Shown here: piece after piece, positions 1-15,300 of the stretch
Numbering within the stretch: the stretch's first letter is position 1
Layout: each line of letters starts with the position of its first letter
Assembly: GCF_000002995.4 (NCBI RefSeq)
Contig: NW_025062479.1
Coordinates: forward strand, 24,296,221 to 24,360,220
Direction of reading: 5' to 3'
DNA from: Brugia malayi
Lineage: Eukaryota > Nematoda > Chromadorea > Rhabditida > Onchocercidae
DNA length: 64,000 bases
Position numbers and translations under genes: made by a program
The notes under the pieces: generated by a model
The model's database searches: none
Told to the model about the DNA's origin: nothing
What the model saw: the letters and a program-made list of their open reading frames with translations, nothing else

Positions 1-126
1 TCATTTAATTTAAGTAATAATTTTTCTGATAAATCAATACCAATTGTTTGTTTTTCATCAAGAAATGTATATTGTGCAGCACTTGAGAAAATTAATGTTG
101 GCTGATTGAGATAGAAAAGCGCCCAA
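1..126 (-). CDS. BLTP1: BLTP1 coding exon 64 (continues beyond window)
   Basis: Acceptor TCGTTTAG, phase 2. WALFYLNQPTLIFSSAAQYT then FLDEKQTIGIDLSEKLLLKL matches human SWALFHLEEPNIAFWTEAQK and the strand that follows. The frame is open at base 1. Confidence 0.93.
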
Positions 127-3100
127 CTAAACGAAATTTAAATTGAACAGTTTTAGTTAAATTTACATTTAATAAACAACAAACAAAACGATAGGATTGT
201 TTATTTTATCAACATTGAAGAATTTTATAAGATAAATTATTGCGTATGAACATAAACATTTTTGAATTTATTTTCTTTTTTCTCATCTAAATAATAATAA
301 TAATAATTTAAATTAGTTCCACTGTAGAATAGAACTAATTTAAACACCTGAAAATAAGTTTAAGTGTAAGAAATTGATATTAACACTTAAAAAATTTTCT
401 CAGTGTTACATTTTAATTTCATTGTTGAAACAATTAGTGGATAATTCAAAGGAAATTGTTCATAAATTTGTTGAACTGAGAAATTTTATAAAATTTTTTG
501 CTTGTTTCTTTTTTTTTTCTCTTCATTCTATTTTATTTTATTTTATTTTACACAATTTCTTTCTTCCCTAAAACTATAACTGCGTTTTGCATAATTATAT
601 TTTACTTAATTTTTACCTTAAAACATAATTTTGAAACATTCCTTTGCTCATTTTGTTTCATTTTTTTTTCATCCAAAATTAAATTTATATTAACTAAAAC
701 ATTATTAAATTTTAGAAATGAAATTTAAGTATTATTTTGAATAATATACTAAATTACAAACCGATTTGCTGTAATTTCACCTTCCATTAGAACCAATGAT
801 GCTTGTTGTCCAATGGAAATTAATTGTCCACAAATAATTGTCCTTCCATTACTAGCATTAGGCATTGGAAATGTTTTACTTCTCATTTGCATATCAGTGA
901 CTAAATCAAGAATTTTTGCCCAATGAAATATTTGTGATAATTTAATAACATTTTTAATAGTTCCTGCTAATGTTTTATTTGCTAGATTATGCAACACACG
1001 GCTATCTTCCACTTGTTCCTAAAATTTCATTTCATTATTTTAATTTATAAATTTTATTTTCAATGAAATCTTTTATTTAATTATTTATATTTCTACTTTT
1101 AATTTTATTTCTAGGTTACATTTTTAATTCTACATTACTTGCATTTTTTTTTCCTTCTTTTTTCCTTGTTTTACTATTGAAAATGGATTAAGTTAATTTG
1201 AAAACAAATGATCTCATTTCGATAGTAATAACTAAGTTTTACTTTTGGTTAAAGGAAAAAAAATTTATCAAAATTTGCATCTTAACTATTTCTAATTTCA
1301 GCTTATCACTTATTCCTAATTTTAAAACCTATTTATATTTTTACTTTTAATTTTATTTCTAAGTTACATTTTTAATTCTACTTTAATTTCATTTTTTTTT
1401 CCTTCTTTCATTTCGTTATATTATTGAAAATGGATTGTATCAATTTGAAAAAAAAAAAAAAAAATCTCACTTCGATAGTAATAACTAAGTTTTACTTTCG
1501 ATTAGAGTAAAAAAATTTATCAAAATTTACATTTTAACTATTTCTAATTTCAGCTTATCACTTACTTCCAAATTTTCTAGCATTTTTTAAATGAACAGAT
1601 TTTGTTTACTAATAAAAAAAATGTTTTGACAAAGAAAAAAATAAATAAATAAATAAATAAATAAGTCATTACCTTGAAGAAAACACTAAGTTTTTGTATC
1701 ACACTATCAATACTGTTGAATGTAGCTTTAGTGATAATAGCTTGTAGTTTAGAATATTTCAAAATACTGTTAAGCATTATCATTGCTTCTTTTATCTGTT
1801 AATAAACATAAATAAGAATTAAATTTTGCTAATGTTATAAAATTTTTAAATTTAATATTAATTTTGTTTATTGTTTTTATTGTCCATTCGAATTTGATAT
1901 TTTAAATCTCGTCATACTTATGAGAAAATATCAACTATAAACTCTAAATGTTAATGATTATTACATTACCTTTTTTAATTAAATTTATATTTTAAATTTA
2001 AATTAGCAATTTTTTATTATCAAAACGTTTTTCTTTAAAAATTTTCTTTAAATTAAGGAATTGATAATCTATTTTATTAAGGAATTGATATTTTATTGAA
2101 ATTAAAATATTAGCAATTTTTTATTATCAAAACGTACAATTATAAAAGAATTTATTATTGTTAATTAATTAAGCAATTGTCATCATTTTTAATTAAATTT
2201 AAATTTTTGAAATTTAAATATTGGCCATTTTTTGTTATCAAATCGTACAATTATAAGAAAATTTACTATTGCTAATTAATTAAGAAATTGATAATCTATT
2301 TTATATACATTATCAATTTCTTCTCATTTTTTAAAAGTATTTTTTAAAAAAGTAACAAAAGAATAAAATTTTCAAAAGAAAAATATTTATCATTGATGAA
2401 TTTAATTTTTATTACTTATCAATTTCCACCTATTCAGTTCATCCTAATGATTAATTCATAATTTATATAATTGAATTTTAATGATTTAATTTTTAATGAA
2501 TACCTTTTCATCTTGATCATTGTATAATTTCCAATCATCATTAAGTAGAAGTGATGATTGATCGATTAATACAACAATAACAACACGACCCATCCAAATA
2601 ATTTGTATTTTTAATTCATTAAAATTTATCTTTGATGAAAATGATGTAGGTTGCTAAAAAAAAAAAAAAAAAAATTCTGATAAATTATTTTAGATAATTT
2701 TTTTAAATTCTCTTAAATTATTCTTAAAATACATACAGCAAAACATATACTCAATCATGAATCGTTCGACAAATGGTTAAAGCTATAAAATTAAGGAATG
2801 AAAGTTTAAAATTAATTTCAAATATTTATTAATTCGTTTTTTTTTGATTAAATAAAATGAATTTTATGGAAATTTTTTCAAATAATTTTATTATTTTAAA
2901 ACAAACATTGCAAAGTGATATCCAACTAAAATTGATTGCAGCATTAGCAAGTTGTAATGATCCGGAAATTGCACCACCTTTTGCTTCCTGTTCCAGAAAT
3001 GATACACCAAAATATATGTTCAATCGTCGTTCAACAAATGGTTGAAGCTATTAGAATTAAAGAATAAAAGTTTGAAATTAATTTCAAATATTTTATTATT

Positions 3101-3658
3101 TCATTTTTTTTTTTCTGATTAAATAAAATGAAAAAAAAAAAAGGTATAATTAAGGATTGTTATATGATTGTAAACAAATTAATTTCTTATAGTTATTAGT
3201 GTAAATAAAATTATCCTTTTTTTTTTAACTAATTAATTTAATTTTAAATAAGGGATGAAAAAAAAAAAAAAGAAACTAATATAAATTAATAGATATTATT
3301 ATCTGATGATTCTTTTTTTTAAAAAGAAATTAGTGAAATTTTTTTAAAAAGAATATTTTTCTAGCAATAATTTCGTTTTTTAAAATGTTTATAATATAAA
3401 ATGTTGATAATATTGAAATCCTGATAAAATTATTTTATAATTATATCATTGCAAATAAAAAAAAAAAATTAATGGTTATTATTATTAGTGTTATTATTAT
3501 TATTATAATTATTATTATTGGTATTATTATTATTACTGTTATTATTGTATTATTATTGCTATTATTATTATTACTGTTATTATTGTTATTATTATTATTA
3601 TTATCATTATTATTATTACTACTACTACTGCTACTATTATTATTATTATTATTATTAT

Positions 3659-3693
<35 letters not shown>

Positions 3694-6600
3694 TTATTAT
3701 TATTATCTTTATTATTACTACTATTATTATTATTATTATTATTATTATTAGATAAATAATATTTTTCATCTACAAAAATATTATTTATTAAATTATAAAA
3801 TAAACATACACAAAATATAATTTTTGTAGAAATTTTATCAATTAACCAATTTGTATCACCCATTGCACTTGACATTTGAATTTTTGCTTTAAAACTATCC
3901 CAATGAATATTTATTGATGCTTCAAGCATTAATTTATCCATCATTTTTCTTGTTCGTTTTGAACTATAATTTAATTTCTTTTTTTTTTTTTTTTTTTTGC
4001 AAAATTAAAAAATAATAAATTAAAAAAATTTTAAAAAAGAAAATTCAATAATTAAAATAACTTAATAGTTAATAAAATTATATTTGAATTTAAATTTGAA
4101 TTTGTAAAAGATTAATTAATGAATGAACTGTGATATTGATTTGATTTTATGATAAAATATTAGTTACACTAATATTTTTTCTTTTTTTTTTTTTTTTGTA
4201 AAATTAAAATCAATTTTTTGTTTTAAAATTTAAATTTTCAAAAATTTTTTTTAACATACAATGATCGACCAGTACCAATACTTTGTGTTTTTGATAATTG
4301 TTCATGTTTCAGTAAAAAACGTTGTGCAATTCTTCTACGATACCATGGACCTGGGAAAGCGATTAATTGTGAAAGTTTTCGCATATCATATGTAAATGTT
4401 GCTTGGCCAATATCAATTGTACAAGCAATCTAAATTAAATTTATTTAATTTAAATTTATTTCAATTTTTAATTTTATCAAAATAAAAAGAAAAAAAACAG
4501 TCTTCTTTTGAGCTTTTTTTTTTTTTTTAAAAAAAAAAAAAGGTTATTTTAATAAATTAAATTCTTGGAATAGTACGAGTAGAATTAATTAATTTCAAAA
4601 TTTGCAAAATAAAATTAATTAAATTTAAAATTGCAAACCTTTAAATGTGAATTATCATGCAAAAATATGCTCGTACGTGAGATACCAACAGTAAAATTAT
4701 CTAACGTAAGCGCAAATGCATCCAATGGTGAAGGCTTTATGAATTAATATTTTAATAATATAATTTATTAAAGAAAGAAATTAAAAAAAAAAAAAAAGAT
4801 AATAATATAATTAATTAATTTTTCAAAAAAAAAAGCACTTTAAAATTAATTATTTTTTAATTTTTCAGATACATATAAATGATTTTAATTTTAAATTTTG
4901 AGAGTAATAATTTTGTTGTTAGGAAAAAAAACTGTTAAATATGGCTAAGTTATTTTAGTTAAATAGTAAAATAGTGAAAATCAATTGACAATATTTTTGC
5001 ATAAATAAATTATTTGTCAAACAAAAAAAAAACAATTAAACATTTTTAAATTAACTATTTTTTAATTTTTCAGATATACCACGATGATTTTAATTTTAAA
5101 CTTTGAGAGTAATAATTTTGTTATTGTTATATTGTTAAAATAAACTATTAAACTGCTTAATATGACCAAGTTATTTCAATAAGATAGCAACAAAAAAAAA
5201 ATTAATTGAAATGAAAATGTTTACAAAATATAAAAATTTAAAATGTTCACAAAAAAAAAAAAAATCAGCAAAAAAATTTTAGATTAAACCTGATGTGGAT
5301 TATAGAAACAAACAGAAAATGATTGTAAGTTTAATGAAATGTCAAATTCATTATTAATTGTATCATTATGTGCTGATGCAACAAGCTTTAATGATGGTAA
5401 TCGTAGTAAAAGATCCATTGCACCAGCTCTCTAAAAAAAAATAATTAGTAAATTAATTTTTAAATTTATTTAAATTAAATTATTATTTTTATTTTAAAGC
5501 AAAATTATTAAAATATAAAAAATATTACAATTTATATTTTTATAAACTAATTTATGTTTTAATCATTTGTAAACATTAGTAAATATAATTATCCTCAATT
5601 AAATCTATCATTTTCTTCTAAAAAAAATATATAGATATTTTATTGTAACTTATATTAATTGAACCAGAAAAATAAAATTGTAATAATGAAATGATCAATT
5701 AAAATTAGCATATAAAAAATTGTAATTATTATTAATGATGTAATATTTATTTTGTATATAAGAAATGTATAATATCAAAAATTAAGAAACTTATAATCGC
5801 ACTTAAATGCTTTATCTAATTTCTACAATTATTAAATTAATTAATGTCATTAAATTTAATTCTTAAATTGATCAAGAAATTTAAAAAATATCATATACAT
5901 ATAAGTTTAATTTCGCTGATTCTTAAAATTGAAAGTTATGCTTTATCTAATCTTAGAATCACTAAATTAATTAACAATATTAAATTTAATTCTTAAATTG
6001 TTCAAGAATTCAAAATAAGTTTAATTTCGCTGATTCTTAAAATTAAAAGTTATGCTTTATCTAATTTTAGAATCATCAAATTAATTAACAAATTTAATTG
6101 TTAAGTTGATCAAAAAATTTAAAAAATATCATATACACATAAATTTGATTTTCTTGATTTATAGAAGTCAAAGGTTATGCTTTGTTTAATTTTGCAATCA
6201 TTAAATTAATTAAAATGATTAAATTTAATCTTTAAATTGATAAAAAAAATTTAAAAATTATCACATACACATAAGTTTAATTTCGCTGTTTCTTAAAATT
6301 AAAAGTTATGCTTTATCTAGTTTCTGCAATCATCAAATTAATTAACAATATTAAATTTAATTCTTAAATTAATCAAAAAATTCAAAAATTGTTTAATTTT
6401 GCTTGTTTCATAAAAAAAAAAAAAAAAAGTTATAAATTCGAGTATACCTGTTGATGAGCTTCAAAACGAAGTGAACTAGACTGAATAGTTATCGAAAGTA
6501 ATATATTAATCATTAATTTTGAATGAATACATGTTAACAATGATTCTGTATCAGTCATACTGATTGTATCACTTTCATTTTCTGACTAAAATTATCAAAA

Positions 6601-9283
6601 TAAAATATAAATTTATCACTTATTTGATATTTTATTACATAGTTGATAATTTTATTATCATTATGATAAATGTATTGTTTAGAGAAAGAAAATGGTATAA
6701 TTCATAGTCAATAATTTTTTAAATTTATAATTCAGTGTTTATAAACTATTTAAAAATTACAAAATTCTCGATTGAATAAAAAAATTTATATTTGCTTATG
6801 ATAAATGTACCATTCAAAAAAAAAAAGGTATAATTCATAATTAATAATTTTTAAATTCATAATTCAAAAACTATTCCAAAAAAAAATTCAAAAACTACCT
6901 AAATTCTCGAATGAATAAATAAATTTCCACTCATTTATGATAAATGTACCATTCAAAAAAAAAAAAAAAAAAAAGAATATAATTCATAATTAATAAATTT
7001 TTAAATTTATAATTCAACTATTCAAAAATTATTTAAATTACTATAAAATTCTTAAATTAATAAATAAATTTTTACTTGCTGAGGAAATTTTTGTGGTAAA
7101 TTTTCTAATAATTGCTGAAAAAAATCGGCAATAATTGGTGTAAGTGCTGTTTCCTCAGGCATATTAGCAACATTTGCTGATACATATAAATATGGCATTG
7201 AAGTGTTTGCTGATTTTATTCTAAGAAATAAAAAATTTTTTAAATTTAAGTTTTAATATTTTTATAGTTTTTTTTTTTAACTCAAATGAAAAATTACAAT
7301 TAATCATTTTCTATTTTATTAGTAGTGCTAATTAAAATTGAAATTTAATATTTAATTAATTATAGATAAGACTTGAATTGGGAAACCATTTATTATTTAG
7401 TAGTGCTAATTAAAATTGAAATTTAATATTTAATTAATTATAGGTAAGACTTGAATTGGGAAACCATTTGCCATTAGTAGCGCTAATTAAAATTGAAATT
7501 TAATATTTAATTAATTATAGATAAGACTTGAATTGGGAGACCATTTCTTATCAGTAGTTCTAATTAAAATTGAAATTTAATATTTAATTAATTATAGATA
7601 AGATTTGAATTGGGAAACCATTTGTCATTAGTAGCGCTAATTAAAATTGAAATTTAATATTTAATTAATTATAGATAAGACTTGAATTGGGAGACCATTT
7701 GTCATTAGTAGCGCTAATTAAAATTGAAATTTAATATTTAATTAATTATAGATAAGACTTGAATTGGGAGACCATTTCTTATCAGTAGTTCTAATTAAAA
7801 TTGAAATTTAATATTTAATTAATTATAGATAAGATTTGAATTGGGAAACCATTTGTCATTAGTAGCGTTAATTAAAATTGAAATTTAATATTTAATTAAT
7901 TATAGATGAGACTTACATTGGGAATGATTTGTGACAATTGATTGCATCATTAGTGGAATAATATATTTTTGCTTCGATACTGTAACAAACAAATTTTAAT
8001 ATGAAAAAAGTAAATAAAATTATTTCCATTTTATTATTTATAATTAATTTTTTTTTGCCAATTTTATTACAGAAAATTATTAATCAAAAGTTTGTAAAAA
8101 AGACTAAGTAAATTAAATCTTAAATTTGAAATGGACAAGAACTGATGAACTTTTGCAATAGTTATAAATTAGTATAAATGTCTCAGTGACTTGCAATCAT
8201 TTACAAATGTCCAAAAGATTTAAAGAAATTACAATTGTCATAATTTAATATTTAATTAATTATTATTTATTGAGTAATTAATTAATTAAATACTTTATCT
8301 TTAGCAATTTTTATAACAAACATTTTTCCTTTTTTTTTTTACATCATACATTAAATCTTTTTAATTTTTTCAATGCATTTCGACGCACTTACATTTAAAC
8401 AATGATTTATTAAATGTTTTACTGCAACTAAATAAATAAATTTGATAATTGCATGCATGGAATGCATTCAACATGCATTCATTTTTTGCAAGCAAATTAT
8501 TTTTGATTAATTATTAATTTTTTTTTTTTTTGTAAGAAATTAAAAAAATAAGAAATTACTTTTTCTTTTTTTTTTTAAATTTAAAATAAACGTAAGAAAT
8601 TATATGAATTAACCTTGGCAAGGAAATTTTTGTGCAATCTTCATTTGCATCATCATGTCTTTTAAAATTATTTTCCGGAGTAGCACTTGTTGTACTTGTA
8701 AATTCAGTTGAAATTCTATTTCGTAGCATACACTCACCAGCTTCACCAAAAAACTGTGAAAATTTTAAAGATTTATTTAAATTCTCTGTTAAATTCCAAA
8801 AAAATATCTATATTATTATTCAAGATTCTAAAAAAAAAAGATAAGAGTTTCCATATTTTAAATATATTATTTAAATTTTTTTTTTTTAAAAAAAAAAGTA
8901 ATAAATACCATTTTTTAACAGATTAGTCCAAATTCTAAATTTAGTAATAAGTTCTATTTTTAGTTTTATATATAATGAATTTGATTATGTTAGCATTTTA
9001 ATTAGCAAACGAATAGATAAGCATTGATTGAAGAAAAGTTTCAAATAAAAAAATGGTAAAATTAGAACAAATAACTGTCTTACTTATTTCATTTTTTTTT
9101 TTTTCTTAAAAAAAAGTATTAATTTATGATATTGTATTAAATTATTGTGTTAACACATCACTGCATAATTTTATCTAATGCTGTAATACTAATAATAACA
9201 ATAACAATAATAATAGTTTTACTTTAATAATAATACGATGTCAAAATAATTGATTGTATAATTGTATCTAATGATATAATAAC

Positions 9284-9324
<41 letters not shown>

Positions 9325-12300
9325 TAACAATAACTAATAATAATAGTTTTACTTTAATAATAATACGATGTCAAAATAATTGATTGTATAATTTTATCTA
9401 ATGCTATAATAATAATGATAATAATGCTTTAACTTTAATGATAATGAGATATCAATACCTTAATAATATTAATAATAATAATACGTTAATACATTTATAA
9501 TGCCAGAATAATTGAGTGGAAATGACAAAGGATAAGAAAGTAATTAAATTTTAATTGCGAAAAATTTAATTAATAAATTAATTAATTAGCACCTGCATGT
9601 CAAATACAAATGATCCGTCGTTCATTTTTTCATCAGCTTTCATCGCATTATCATTGATCTTAGCAGGAATCTTATGCTGTTTCAATGATGAACCAACAGT
9701 ATTACTTTTCGGTTGATCAATCGATGTAATTTCTCGAAGAAATTTTGTTGATTGCTCACCTGTAACTGATTCACTATCTGATTTTTCCTCAGCATCATCT
9801 TCATCTTTAGTTTTATCCTGCAAATATTTTGAAATTATTTCAAATTGATTAAGATATTTTTTGCTTTTTATCAGTATGCATATTATCAATTTAATGAATT
9901 TAATTTAATAGTGATAATCAATCTGATGAATTTGAAATTAGACAAAATATAACTTTTGATTTTATTAATCAAGGAATTAAACTTGAACTAGTGGCGAAGA
10001 TAATTTGGGTTTAGATTGGCCTAATATTCTAATTCATTAAATTAATAAATTGATTTTAATTTATTAAAACCTACAATCTACAATAATCATTTCAATATTA
10101 CAGCTTTTATTATTATATTTTAATGATCAAATAAAATGTATGTTAGATAAATATTTGAACAAATATCTATTTAAATAAAATTTTCCTGTCTAGAAATACC
10201 TTTCTAACTGGTGCTTTTTTCAATTGTTTCCCTCGTGATTTTTGTCGTTTTAAACGATCAAGCATTGATTCCTTAAATTGCTTCACTCGAATTAGTTGAA
10301 GTTTTTTCAAACGTCGTAATTCCCATTCGTATGTGACATCTGTTATGTGTGACTTCAATTTCTGCGTTTGCTCATAAATCTAAAAATTTTTATTAGCAAG
10401 ATAACATCCTGATAGTTTAACCTTAATTTGTTATTTTATTTTTTATGTATGCTTATTTTTGTTTTGTTATCTTATCTTAGTTTTTGTTATACATATATTT
10501 TTGTTATTTTAGAAAATAATATTGTTTAAAAGTTTTTTTTTTTCTTTTGTTGCTTTATTTACATGTACCAATTTGTTTAAGTAATCATAAGAATATTATC
10601 AAAATTATACGCTGATTTATTTCTAATTTCAGAAATCATTTTTTTATTTTAAGCACACATTTCTAATTAAAATTAAACTCTGATTTTCTTAAGTAAACCA
10701 TCCATTACAGAAAAGACTTAACCATAAAGTAACTTATATTCGTTCAGATTTTTCTTATTGTTTAATTGACTTTGATTTTTTTTTTCTCTAAAATTTCATA
10801 AAACGCTTGTATTTGAAAAAGTACTGTATTTAACATTGCATTCTATTTGGTACTGTACTTGTCTGAAGGATACTGTAGTACTATACTCTGATATGAATGC
10901 CTATATTTGAGAAAGTACTGTGTTCAGCATTGCATTCTATTTGAGGTTGTCCGTGATACTGCACCTTTTTTGATGGATACTGTAATGCTATATTCAGATA
11001 TGAATACCTATATTTGAATAAGTACTGTATTTAACTTACATTCTATTTGGTACTGTACCTTATCTGATAGATACGGTAACTCTGATATGAAATACTGTAG
11101 TACTACACTAATCGAGATTTTACTACTGTGTTTGAGTGTTTGAATAAGTACTGTATTCAATATTATTGAAACTGTGGCGTTACTTTTGATTGATGAGTTT
11201 ATGAGCAAGAATGCTATCATCATCTCCTCGACCTGTTAATTACTTAATCGGAATTACTTTGAGATATCTGGATGACAGCTATCTCAATCAAAACTAAAAA
11301 TTATTATTTATTAAATAACTTATTCATCAAAAGGAAAACAGAAATGATAAAATTTTGAGACTTATTCATTCTAGTTAAACCTGCCTAAATTTATATAATA
11401 TGACAGTTGATACTATATATATTTTCGTTGTTCCTAGAGTTACTCATTTACTTCAACTCATGAAGATTTTAAAGAGAATTAACTTAAAACAAATCCATAT
11501 GAAAATGCAATAAAGATAAAACAAATTCTTAATTTCAATATTTATTTTTTTATTATTTTTTTGAACCTTAGTTTAGATCTGAAAGTAATTGTGAAATAAT
11601 ATGGCACCAAAAATTTGACTTTTTTCCAATTTTTTGTTTCTTTTTGGTTTTAGATGCTTTTTTTTTTTCTTTCTTTCAAATGTAAACAATAATATTTACA
11701 ACCTTTTGCTCAACCCAACGAATTCGTTTTTCCGGTTTAACAATGGACGCATATTCATTTTTCAGATTAATATCATCATTTCGTTCAATTTCACTTGTCA
11801 TAATTTTCATCGGTTCATATTCACTTACATCTACATCTTGATCTTCATTAATTGTTGCACATGTATTCCACACTGCTCCAATCAAACTTCCAATACGCTG
11901 TCAAATTATTCAATCTTTTTTTTTTTTTTTCAAAAAAAAAAAAGAAAAAAACTTTTTTCAAATAATATTCAAGAGAAAAAAATTTGAATTTCAAAGAAAA
12001 AATTTTCAATTTCACTATAAATTATCTTTGAAACTTAATATTTAATTAGTTATTTAATTAAATTTTCAAAATATCTCTACTTCTGACTAAATCAATTTGC
12101 AAATATCATTTACTAATTAGAATAAATGTTGGAAATACTTCTTTACTAAATTTATATATAAAACTAAAAATTACTTAAAAAGCTTTTTAATAGCCGAAAA
12201 AAAAAAAAAGTATAACTTACACTATCAATATCAAAGATAAGACCTTTCATTGAGCATTGCACAGATGCTACTCGTTTATATTGTTCCGATTTTGAAAATT

Positions 12301-15300
12301 TCACTACAATTTTGCAAACACCATGCGGAAAGAATGTAAAATTTGTTGGTGTATTTTCTTGGCCATCAATCCAGGATTCTTCCATAGACTAAAATGCAGT
12401 ACCATCTTGGTATCTTTCTAAGAATTAAGAAAAAAACAAAAAGAATTTTATAAAAAAAATCAAGAAATTTTAGTCTATAATATTAACTTTTCTTATCATT
12501 CATTAAGTTGTACCATTTTTTTTTCCTGTAAATTATTATAAAATTGGTATAATATATTAAAAATGGTTTGATAAACTTTTTTCTCTTTTTGTTGTGATAA
12601 TTAAATAAATGAAAAAAAAAAGGTAAAAAATATTTTGTTTATAAAAATATGAGATAAAATAATACTTTAATAACTAATTGTTGTACTCAGCCTGTTACTG
12701 CTTCATTTTAATTTATTTTTTTTAAATTTTCGAAATTGAATTTTTAAAACATTCACTATCAGTGAATGATCCAAGTAAATAAATACTAAAATTTTAACAT
12801 TAAGATAATTTTAAATAATTAATTGTAAAAAAAAAAAATTGCGTAATTATTGTACTCAGCCTATTACTGCTTCATTTTGTTTTTTTTTTTTAAAAAAATT
12901 TCGATGTTTTTTTTTTAAATTTTCGAAATTGAATTTTTAAAACATTCACTATCAGTGAATGATCCAAGTAAATAAATACTAAAATTTTAACATTGAGATA
13001 ATTTTAAATAATTAATTGTAAAAAAAAAAAAAGAATTGCTTATCATTTATAACATATCACTAACATTTTCAAAATTTTCCACAAAAACAATTTTAAAATC
13101 GCTAAATTTAGCTTCCGCTTTAGCACCACGTACAAATTTAACCGTAGCTTCAGCGTCTTTTACGCCAAATAGAAGCGCAGATGTAAATGATCGATAATTG
13201 TTACTGTAAAGCGGTATGCATGCTATTGTACGATCACGAAACAGTAATGTTATTCGCATTATTAAACGATTTCCCATATCCTAAAATATACAAATCAAAT
13301 AAAATTTGATAATTTCAATAAAATTTAAACCTATTTCAGTTAATAATTTAAACTTAAATTACTTTTAAATTAAGTTAAACTAGTAAATTTTTAAGTTAGT
13401 TAAAGTTTAAGTTTATGTTTTCAAGTTTTTTTTATTAAGTTTTTAAGTCATTAGTTAATTTTAAGTTAGTTAAAAGAAAAAAAAAATATCATTAAAATCA
13501 TTTTTTTAAATCTTTTCTTATATATATTTATTAACCCTCAAAATATTCAACATGAATTAATTTCAATTAAATTTTTGAAATCAACTTGCTGCAAGGTTTA
13601 GTTGCAGCATTTTTAAAATTATCATAAATTTTTAGCACAAAATTAGCCAAATAATTTTGCTAAGCCAATTTTGATAGTATTGTGAGGTTTATTAATATAT
13701 ATAAGAAATGATTTTAAACGAATCATTTTCATTTAATTTGATTTTTTTTTTTTTTTTTTGATTTTTAAATTTTTATTTTTAAATTAATCAATTTGTTTAA
13801 AATGGTACCAAAAGTGAACTATGCGACGTCATTTGCGATGAATCATTTTCAGTTTGCGTTGTATGACGCATTTTTTGTTTCATCCAAAAACTACGTGATA
13901 AGCTAAAATCTCGTAAAATATCTTTCGCCTAAAAAAAAAAAAGTAAACAAATAAACTTGTAAACAACAAAAGTTTGTAAAAATTTGAAATGAAAAAAAAA
14001 TTAGTTAAAAGTAAAAATTCAAAAGTCAAGTGAAAAAAAAAGTGATAAAACCAATAACTTATAAAGAAATGAAAGAGTTACAATGTTTTTTTGTTTATGC
14101 ATTTTATTTTTATAAAAATTAATTTTTATTTGTTGATTAAATTAAAAATAATTGTCTTTCATTCATTAAACATACAAAAATTAATTATAATAAAGGAATT
14201 AATAATTTAATTAATTAAGAAAAAAAATTATAATTAGTTGGATACTCTGATAATTGCTGGAAATTTGAATAAAATTACAGTATGAGAGAAAATGACAATA
14301 GCATTAGCAATACTTCTAGGACTGAACTGAAGTATACATGTTAACTGAAAAATAGGAAAACAAAAAATTAGTGTCACAATGTCACAAACGATTAATGTCA
14401 CTTAATTTTTTTAAAAAAAAAAATTATCAGATCATTAATTTCAAAAATTTTAATATATTGCAATCAAGAAAAATCATTTTAAAACTTCAAAACAAATTTT
14501 TTTATTTTTTTTTTTTGTTAAAAATTGTGCATCATTTTAAGTAATTTATGATAAATAATCAAAAATTTTTATATTTGATAAAGCTGATAATTTGATAATA
14601 TAATTTGATTAGCAAAATTATAACAAATTATGACTGATTTATCAAATAGTTGAAACGCATAAGAAATGATATTAATGAATTTAAAATTAAAATTTAAAAC
14701 ACAAACATTAGTTGTAAGATCAGCTAACTCTCGAAGTTCATCTTCCTCAAATGCTTCATTTCGAATCATATGTCCAAGTTTGAAATTCAAACAAAACGAT
14801 ACATTACCTCGTATCTGTTTCTGTAATTTTCATTTTCTCCTTCAATTTTTAAAAAGATTAAAAGTACGTTTTAAAAATAGTGTAAACGTCATCAACGTCA
14901 AAATTAAGCGTAACAAGTCATTAGCAATGCTTTCTTGTCATTACCTCGTATCTGTTTCTGTAATTTTTATTTTCTGCTTCAATCCTTCAAAATATTAAAA
15001 GTACGTTTTAAAATTAGTATAAACGTTGCAGACGTCAAAAATAAACGCAACAAGCGTAACAACTTATTAACAATGCTTTCTTGCTTTTTTTTTTTAAATC
15101 AATTAATAATTAATAAATAGCAATCGTCAAAAATATAATAATATGGCTTTTCATTTTCCTCCTTCAATCTTTCAAAATATTTAAAGTACGTTTTAAAATT
15201 GGTATAAACGTGATAGACGTCAAAACTAAGCGTAACAAACGTAACAACCTTATTAACAATGCTTGCTTGTCATTACCTCGTATCTGTTTATAACTGTAAT

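Noticed and set aside
2857..3045. Plus-strand ORF
   Set aside because: Antisense shadow of BLTP1 exon 60.
3472..3769. Long open frames of Leu, Tyr, Ile/Val or Asn/Ser on both strands
   Set aside because: All come from the ATT/ACT trinucleotide tract, which is open in several frames at once. They lack splice or coding support of their own.
8632..8844. Plus-strand ORF
   Set aside because: Antisense shadow of BLTP1 exon 52.
14666..15120. Plus-strand ORFs of 110 and 61 codons
   Set aside because: Antisense to exon 44 and its repeats; low-complexity F/K/N content.
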